Of a stretch of DNA of 64,000 nucleotides, positions 56,881-64,000 are shown in pieces; positions within the stretch are counted from its first letter, which is position 1, and every line of letters begins with the position of its first letter. The notes under the pieces were generated by a model that was given only the letters and a program-made list of their open reading frames with translations, ran no database searches and was not told the DNA's origin. The stretch covers positions 10,672,688-10,736,687 of the forward strand of contig NC_064048.1 of the NCBI RefSeq assembly GCF_932526225.1. The letters are read 5' to 3'. The position numbers and the translations under genes were made by a program. The DNA comes from Nematostella vectensis. Its lineage: Eukaryota > Cnidaria > Anthozoa > Actiniaria > Edwardsiidae.

Positions 56881-59800
56881 CTACTCGTATTTACCTTGCT
56901 GGTAGTGTTTATAACCAATAAGGAGATTTAACTTCCACTGCCCTTGATCATCACTTGTCTTTTGGTACAGCCTCAAGGCCTCTTTGGAATATCCTCTAGC
57001 CTCCTCGTATTTACCTTGCTGGTAGTGTTTATAACCAATAAGGAGATGTGCCTTCCACTGCCCTTGATCATCACTTGTCTTTTGGTACAGCCTCAAGGCC
57101 TCTTTGGAATGTCCTCTAGCCTCCTCGTATTTACCTTGCTGGTAGTGTGTTTTACCAATAAGGAGATTTGCCTTCCCCTGCCCTTGATCATCACTTGTCT
57201 TTTGGTACAGCCTCAAGGCCTCTTTGGAATGTCCTCTAGCCTCCTCGTATTTACCTTGCTGGTAGTGTGTTTTACCAATAAGGAGATGTGCCTTCCCCTG
57301 CCCTTGATCATCACTTGTCTTTTGGTACAGCCTCAAGGCCTCTTTGTAATGTCCTATAGCCTCCTCGTATTTACATTGCTGGTAGTGTGTTTTACCAATA
57401 AGGAGATGTGCCTCCCCCTGTCCTTGATCATCACTTGTCTTTTGGTACAGCCTCAAGGCCTCTTTGTAATTTCCTATAGCCTCCTCGTATTTACCTTGCT
57501 GGTAGTGTGTATTACCAATAAGGAGATGTGCCTCCCCCTGCCCTTGATCATCACTTGTCTTTTGGTACAGCCTCAAGGCCTCTTTGTAATGTCCTCTAGC
57601 CTCCTCGTATTTACCTTGCTGGTTGTGTGTATTACCAATAAGGAGATGTGCCTTCCCCTGCCCTTGATCATCACTTGTCTTTTGGTACAGCCTCAAGGCC
57701 TCTTTGTAATGTCCTCTAGCCTCCTCGTATTTACCTTGCTGGTCGTGTGTATTACCAATAAGGATATGTGCCTTCCCCTGCCATTGGTCATCACTTGACT
57801 TTTGGTACAGCCTCAAGGCCTCTTTGTAATGTCCTCTAGCCTCCTCGTATTTACCTTGCTGGTCGTGTGTATTGCCAATAAGGATATGTGCCTTCCCCTG
57901 CCATTGGTCATCACTTGTCTTTTGGTACAGCCTCAAGGCCTCTTTGTAATGTCCTCTAGCATCCTCGTATTTACCTTGCTGGTCGTGTGTATTGCCAATA
58001 AGGATATGTGCCTTCCCCTGCCCTTGGTCATCACTTGTCTTTTGGTACAGCCTCAAGGCCTCTTTGTAATATCCTCTAGCCTCCTCGTATTTACCTTGCT
58101 GGTTGTGTGTATTGCCAATAAGGAGATGTGCCTTCCCCTGCCCTTGATCATCACTTGTCTTTTGGTACAGCCTCAAGGCCTCTTTGTAATGTCCTATAGC
58201 CTCCTCGTATTTACCTTGCTGGTGGTGTGTATTACCAATTTGGAGATGTGCCTTCCCCTGCCCTTGGTCATCACTTGACTTTTGGTACAGCCTCAAGGCC
58301 TCTTTGTAATGTCCTCTAGCCTCCTCGTATTTACCTTGCTGGTAGTGTGTTTTACCAATAAGGAGATTTGCCTTCCCCTGCCCTTGATCATCACTTGTCT
58401 TTTGGTACAGCCTCAAGGCCTCTTTGGAATGTCCTATAGCCTCCTCGTATTTACCTTGCTGGTGGTGTGTATTACCAATAAGGAGATTTGCCTTCCCCTG
58501 CCATTGGTCATCACTTGTCTTTTGGTACAGCCTCAAGGCCTCTTTGTAATGTCCTCTAGCCTCCTCGTATTTACCTTGCTGGTCGTGTGTGATACCAATA
58601 AGGAGATGTGCCATTGCCTGCCCTTGATCATCACTTGTCTTTTGGTACAGCCTCAAGGCCTCTTTGTAATGTCCTATAGCCTCCTCGTATTTACCTTGAT
58701 GGTCGTGTGTGGTACCAATAAGGAGATGTGCTTTCCCCTGCCCTTGATCATCACTTGTCTTTTGGTACAGCCTCAAGGCCTCTTTGGAATGTCCTATAGC
58801 CTCCTCGTAGTTATCCATGTCGTAATATTTACGACCCCTGCCCATGAGCTCTTCAGCTTGATCTCTCTCGTCACCAGATTCCCCGTTATGTGTCTCTCTC
58901 ACCTGCCCGTTGCTTGGTAACGAATGTTGACTGCGCGGCTCTATAACAAACATATATTTAAAAATTAGACTACGAGTTCGAGTTTTCTATGAGTCAAAAG
59001 ATAGTCAATGAGGCGCGTAGGGGGCGGGACGTTGAAAAGAGGGGGCGTTTATTAGAGAGGGACGTTCAGTACATACTTTTAAGCTTGGGGGAGGGGCGTT
59101 CATTAGATAGGAAGCGTTAGTTAGATCATTTACTGTAAAAGTGAACGACTGAAATGTTGAGCTTTAATGTAAGAATAAAGTGAGAATATTTCATTTTGAA
59201 ACACGTTTTGTGGTTTAATAAGGATGAAATAATGATGAAAAATATAATGGAAAACATAAGTGGATGAAATATAAAGAAATGAAAATGGGCATTAATATAA
59301 TATATTAAAGAGGTAACCAAAGATTGATGAAATAAAAAAATTAGCTATAAATTTTTCAGAAAATACAGAAAACAACAGCAAAAGGAGGTTGCTGTGAGGT
59401 TGCTTGCATGCTTTGTCATGTAAATATCATATGTGGGTATAATCTAATACGCCATAAAAAGAGAGTCGGGCCAGTGACGGAACGCTATAGCTATACACAC
59501 ATCGACCAGTGACGGAACTGTCACGCGGGAAATTACGTGACGGGCCTCGCTATTTCATCATTTTATACAATTTACCGCCAACTTACCTTAGATATATGGT
59601 TATCAAAAAGATAACAAATATAGCTATCCTTAACTGAAAATGATTCTTTGCTATAGGACGGTAAACCATTAAATTTTGGCTCCTTAAAATGTTGGTTCGA
59701 TCCACGTTGCTCTGAAACAAATGTTTTCATTACATAACAACTAGAACAATCGGTTCCTATCCAAAATGATGAGTTTCAAGCTTTGAATTTATTTGTTACT

Positions 59801-61071
59801 TTCGTTGTTGCCACTGATATATAAAGATCTTTCGAATAAAACGAAAATGTTTGATTGGAAGTCCTCAAGCTATAATGATAAACACAATAGCCTACGTTCT
59901 CTTTCCGTACAGAGGAACAGCTATAGCAGCGGCGGATCCACAAACCGGTAGAGATTTAAATTTCTTCTAAAATTTCGATTGTGCCTTTCTGGACGTTCCA
60001 CCCCCAACAACCCATCCCCCCCCTCCCACACCCCCCACCCTCTCCCCTGGATTCATAACTGAGAGAGGATATGCAAATGATCATGTAAAGACAAGAATAT
60101 ACAAGGGTGCTTCGGACACCGTCGGAAAAATTACCGCAAACTCCAAAGAAATATATTTCTGAAACTCTAAAACAAAGGGAAAATGAAATATTAATAAAAA
60201 TTCAAAGTAGATTGACATCATATGTTACTATTATGTTACTAATTAGTCCTATTTGGACTTAAGTTCACAAACTTTTATCGGTATAAAATGTGAATGAATG
60301 AGTGATAAAAACGTGCCGTGCAAAAACGTAGTTCCATGACATACCTAAAAGGTCTATGAGTTCTTCTAGCCTGCCTCTGAGACCTAAAACTTCTTCAATG
60401 CCCGGTTTGAGTTTTAAGAATTCTTCAATGCCCGCTTTCACCTCCTCGTGGTGTCTGGCTGCTGTTGATGCCATATCATGCAACTTCTCAAGAATTTTAC
60501 CATCTGACGCCACCCACTGTTGTATTACGCTGGTGTAATCTTTAGTTCCGATGGGACGCATCTTATAATCGTCTATTTTAAACTTATTCAACCCTAGCGC
60601 ACCCAGTGCACTCGAAAGCTTCTCCCAAAAGATTTCAAATTGTGATTCATTGAGACGTATAGTGGTTGAGTGTGCAAAATCATTTCTCAGCATTCTTATC
60701 CTTACCAAATTAGCTTCATCAGAGATATTTGCGTCAGGTGGATAAGTGCTCCAGAATGGATCATTGGGAGTCAGGATGCCGCAGATATTTCTGAGCAACG
60801 CAGACAACAGAGAAATGTCGAATTGCTTCGACTCTGGATTTCCACTTGCAGGATAGAGCTTACTCCACTGAGTAGATGATAAAATGCCTTTATTCACCAA
60901 CTGTTGGAGCTGTCTCTGTTTTGTAGTGAGCACCGTGGCAAGCGTGGCCGGGGGGTGTATATTGTCGAAGAACTTTCTAAGCGCAGTCGTTCCTCCCTCC
61001 ACCAGAAGTTGTTGAAGCCGTAAGTGACGCTCCCGCTCGATGTCGGTAGAATCAGGAACGGAGCAAGCCAT
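56881..61071 (-). CDS. HEPN (DZIP3-type) plus tetratricopeptide-repeat protein, two coding exons
   Basis: Exon 1 (61071-60345) starts MACSVPDST just after a 'cttttag' acceptor and ends 'TTA G|gtatgt' (phase 1). Exon 2 (58940-56881) follows 'tttgttatag' and continues in phase (928 aa). Residues ~30-140 match the DZIP3-type HEPN fold: LRKFFDNIHPP, KQRQLQQLVNKGILS, WSKLYP and FDISLLSALLRNI, then the R-x4-H motif RNDFAH (129-134) needed for RNase activity in HEPN families. Residues ~185-240 look helical. A charged linker leads to about 17 TPRs of 40 aa (consensus GKYEEARGHYKEALRLYQKT) that are nearly identical in DNA. Family knowledge: TPR arrays bind proteins; HEPN domains are often RNases or dimerisation modules in immunity and RNA decay. 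The role here is inferred. A TAG interrupts the last repeat. Confidence 0.85.
56944..58920. repeat. 120-bp tandem repeat encoding the TPRs, ~16 units
   Basis: On the plus strand each unit reads 'tcacttgtcttttggtacag' ... 'cctcctcgtatttaccttgc' with a 120-bp period. Long plus-strand frames across it (up to 284 aa, LLVQPQGLFVMSSSLLVFTL) are antisense shadows. Confidence 0.93.
59036..59145 (+). repeat. Dispersed 'ggcgtttattagagaggg' repeat, copy d
   Basis: It matches copy c (56019-56125) from 'ggggcgtttattagagaggg' to 'agatcatttactgta'. It lies inside the intron of the HEPN-TPR gene. Confidence 0.75.
59587..59711 (-). other. Candidate extra exon in the HEPN-TPR intron
   Basis: On the minus strand 'catttgtttcag' precedes 125 bases open in the phase-1 frame (begins EQRGSNQHFKEP) and ends at a perfect donor, 'aag|gtaagt'. 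It fits the phase after HEPN exon 1. It leaves phase 0, whereas the TPR exon needs phase 1. Inclusion would shift the TPR frame to an early stop unless another exon intervenes. It may be an alternative isoform or a decoy. Confidence 0.4.
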
Positions 61072-62224
61072 TTCTCTAAAAGAAAACGCCAAGATAACAT
61101 TTTATATGCATAGATATATTGGCAAGGCACACCAATGTACAACGCTTAAAATATCTTACAGGAGACGACACATTAAGACATTCTCATGGTTTTCAGTTTT
61201 GGCTCGCTTAGTGCACACCGCGCATGAGCAGTACGGCCTTTAGTTCTATTCTAATTATTAGTTGTATTTTAAAAAGCGTGCACGCGTGAATGAACCCCTC
61301 GACTATTATTCATCGGTCCAAATGAGGTTAGGGCCTCCCTCGTGAACTCAATCTAAGTATCTCAAACAAAGGAACTTTTAATATGAGGGTGCTTGCGTGC
61401 AGTGCAAGGTAATGCGATGGTGAATAGAATGGTTTTGTTATCCTGCGATAGTATGCCTTCAGAATGTAAATTATTTCCCGAGATAAAATATTTCGGCATC
61501 ATTGGACCCGAGCTGAAACACCTGTCTACTTTCACAAGGCTGGGGCCGGCTGTACACAGCCCATATCAATATTTGGGCGACCTTCAAACCCACTCGACCG
61601 ATCTCTTGGAGGCCTAGGTTTAAGGGCACTTCTAGAGAAATGAGATAAATATTTGACCAAGCGACCACGTTTTTACTGCAAGTCTCAAATTGACAGTAAT
61701 CAGTATTTTTCACCATTATTTCTGGAGATCAAGGAACATTTTTTTTCCTAAATATGGACATCAATGCTAATATAAGGCAATATAAACGAAGGACACTATC
61801 CATGGGGAATTTGGTATAACTAGTAACACTTTAAAGACAAGCTGTAGAAAAACTAGATGGTATGACTAGAAAGACTACAGACAAGCTTTAGAATAACTAG
61901 GTGGTATAACTAGAAGGATTACAGACAAGCTGTAGCCAGACTAGATAGTCTGCGTATGCGTAGTGTAGACAAGCCATAAATCAACACAAGGTCGAAAAGG
62001 TAAATTGAACGCCACAAAAACATTTTTTTTTTCAACCGTGGGGGTATGTTTGATATATGGACAGGGGCGGCGGATGGGGAGGGCCCTGTGCCTTTTAAGC
62101 CAATATGGCTATTTTTACATAAACGCGTGTCACAATTTATAAAAATCGTCATTTTTTAAAAAGTTAAAGAAAAAGTTAATGTGTCGTAGAGCATCCTATA
62201 TACTCGACATTTACATCCAAAACC
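61072..62224. other. Region upstream of the HEPN-TPR gene, nothing else recognised
   Basis: An acceptor directly before the start codon implies a 5'UTR exon somewhere here. Short repeated phrases ('acagacaagctRtag...aactagRtggtat') occur near 61836, 61880 and 61920. No other gene is supported. Confidence 0.45.
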
Positions 62225-62425
62225 CTAATACACGCATTAAGAATAGCCCATCCTGGAACTGAGGAACACAAGCTTCTAGTAAGCTCAAATACGTTAAACA
62301 AGTCAAACTTAGGGCCGAGAAACAGAAAGATACTATCCATGTCTCGACCGGGAATCGAGCCCTTTCGAGCAGAGGTGAGATGCCCCATACGCTGACACGA
62401 TAACACACTGGGACACCCGTGATCC
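62225..62425 (-). mobile_element. tRNA-derived SINE (minus strand)
   Basis: Read on the minus strand, 'gtgtgttatcgtgtcagcgt' (A-box-like) is followed by 'catctcacctctgctcgaaa' and 'gggctcgattcccgg', a good B box (GGTTCGANTCC type). A tRNA-unrelated body follows. The head shares 'ctcacctctg' with the SINE at 46049. Confidence 0.7.
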
Positions 62426-62560
62426 CAGCGGTTTGAGCATATTACACACTCTTCGCAATTATGTAACCAAAAGATGGAAGAAGCTAAAATAATTCCTTTT
62501 TCGTGCGCTCTGAATCGATAAAATGAGCATTTTCTAGAATTTCTGGAGCAATTTCTGGAG

Positions 62561-63255
62561 TTAAAGCCACACTTTTGTTTAAAAGAAGTTATTAATACGA
62601 GTTGCATGTTTTCTTTGGTAACGGGATTATTGAAACATCAGTCCGTTATAGTTTCAACAGTTAAAGCCACACTTTTGTTTAAAATAAGTTATGAATATAA
62701 ATTGCATGTTTTCTTTGGTAACGAGATTATTGAATTATCAGTCCCTTATCGTTTCAACAGTTAAAGCCACACTTTTGTTTAAAAGAAGTTATGAATATAA
62801 GTTGCATGTTTTTTTGGTAACGGGATTATTGAAACATCAGTCCGTTATCGTTTCAACAGTTAAAGCCACACTTTTGTTAAAAAGAAGTTATGAATATAAG
62901 TTGCATGTTTTCTTTGGTAACGGGATTATTGAAACATCAGTCCGTTATCGTTTCAACAGTTAAAGCCACACTTTTGTTAAAAAGAAGTTATGAATATAAG
63001 TTGCATGTTTTCTTTGGTAACGGGATTATTGAAACATCAGTCCGTTATAGTTTCAACAGTTAAAGCCACACTTTTGTTTAAAATAAGTTATGAATATAAA
63101 TTGCATGTTTTCTTTGGTAACGAGATTATTGAATTATCAGTCCCTTATCGTTTCAACAGTTAAAGCCACACTTTTGTTTAAAAGAAGTTATGAATATAAG
63201 TTGCATGTTTTTTTGGTAACGGGATTATTGACACATATCAGTCCGTTATCGTTTC
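62561..63255. repeat. ~100-bp tandem repeat, seven copies
   Basis: 'ttaaagccacacttttgttt' starts at 62561, 62661, 62761, 62860, 62960, 63060 and 63159. Each is followed by 'aagttatgaatataagttgc', 'ggtaacgggattattgaaac' and 'tcagtccgttatcgtttcaa'. Confidence 0.94.
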
Positions 63256-63732
63256 CGATCGTACGGTAAAAAAAACTGCGGTCGTTTTTAAACATTGGAA
63301 CTAGTCTTTCGAGATCAATGCACAGAAAGGACGGTAAAAATGAATGGAGTGGTCGCTTGAAAATAGTTGAAAATAATTCATTGCTGCTGTTCAGACAGCG
63401 TGTAACTGCCGACGCAAGATTCTGCATATGCTAATTTCATCAGAATAGTTGGAAGTGTTACGCTCTGACGAGAAATAGCGTTTTGTGCTCAATTCAGCAC
63501 AAATCGAAATCATCAGTATTGATGCACTAACGGAACTATAGTGTTGCTTTTCATTTATAGATCGTTTATGTTGTTATAAGAAACTGGTAAAGAAGATTAA
63601 TCATTCTGTGTGGATAATGGCTTGGGGCTACAGCAGCATCGACTAAACAATGTTAACATCGACCAGCGAATGAGTCGCAATGTGACCAAACTTTTTCCTA
63701 TCAGCAAGTTTTAATAGATCAATTTTGAGATC

Positions 63733-64000
63733 TCAGATCCATTCGATCCACTGGATCCTAGTGGGGAAGGGTTTATTCTCTTTCAAGGCTTTGCAACGAT
63801 TGCAATCTTTGAAAGAGAATATACCTTCCCAGCTAGACCGGACAAGATAAGCAATGACACGATCTGTGGCAACTCTCGCATTATTTTGAATTTTGCTGTC
63901 AAAACTGTAGTTCCTTCTACCTTTGGGTTGAGAACTATAAGCGGCACCTCTACCTTGCAATCTCAATTCACAGCATGATTTGTAAACTTCATGTAAGAGC
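63733..64000 (-). CDS. Partial open frame at the window edge, unknown
   Basis: The minus-strand frame is open from the edge to a stop at 63733. It reads KSCCELRLQGRGAAYSSQ..., then NNARVATDRVIAYLVRSSWEG, followed by a donor-like 'G|gtatat'. It has no ATG of its own inside the window. It could be an internal or last exon of a gene lying to the right, or a transposon fragment. I do not recognise it. Confidence 0.25.
   Translation of the reverse strand, partial: LLHEVYKSCCELRLQGRGAAYSSQPKGRRNYSFDSKIQNNARVATDRVIAYLVRSSWEGIFSFKDCNRCKALKENKPFPTRIQWIEWI
63761..63830. repeat. Inverted repeat (hairpin) of ~33-bp arms
   Basis: 'gggaagggtttattctcttt' followed by 'caaggctttgcaa' pairs with 'ttgcaatctttgaaagagaa' followed by 'tataccttccc'. 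The arms are separated by only a few bases. Confidence 0.75.

Noticed and set aside
56944-58920. Plus-strand frames of 284, 158 and 212 aa with LLVQPQGLF repeats
   Set aside because: They are the antisense of the TPR-coding repeats, which have a recognised domain and in-phase splicing on the minus strand.

Overview
The window is animal nuclear DNA, most likely from an anthozoan cnidarian such as a sea anemone (Nematostella-like). This is inferred from AT-rich sequence with compact intron-split genes, many neuropeptide-type class A GPCRs, a HEPN(DZIP3-type)-TPR protein, and very many minisatellites, foldback elements and tRNA-derived SINEs. No species search could be run. Long reading frames inside tandem repeats are treated as composition artefacts.

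Layout. 1-10.3 kb: no convincing coding gene; decayed tandem repeats, a 53-bp minisatellite, foldback elements and a dispersed ~540-bp repeat. 10.4-14.0 kb (+): a five-exon class A GPCR (398 aa) whose last codons and stop form the first unit of a 54-bp minisatellite. 14-17.6 kb: dispersed and inverted repeats. 17.6-18.6 kb (+): a single-exon LicD-family type II membrane protein (314 aa). 21.3-38.2 kb (+): a complete 13-exon SETD3 actin-histidine methyltransferase orthologue (571 aa). Its introns hold at least five unrelated minisatellites (17, 61, 40, 31 and 53 bp units), duplicated exon ends with splice donors, and an 800-bp terminal-inverted-repeat transposon. 39-41.6 kb: a 46-bp array, a perfect foldback element and a low-confidence small membrane-protein gene. 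41.6-45.9 kb: a giant array of 31/33-bp units. 46.0-46.7 kb: a tRNA-derived SINE and a short repeat. 46.7-47.9 kb (-): a second class A GPCR (374 aa) with an intronless coding region. 48-56.3 kb: gene-poor, with several MITEs, one with a paralogous empty site. 56.9-61.1 kb (-): a two-exon gene joining an N-terminal HEPN domain with an intact R-x4-H motif to about 17 nearly identical TPRs (928 aa). 62.2-64 kb: another SINE, a 100-bp array and an open frame running off the edge.

The genes do not form an operon or an obvious pathway. The two GPCRs resemble each other around TM2-TM3 and are probably peptide receptors. SETD3 is a conserved housekeeping enzyme. The HEPN-TPR gene looks like a fast-evolving, possibly immune-related gene. 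The main theme is repeat birth next to exons: several arrays or duplications start at, or include, exon ends and splice donors.
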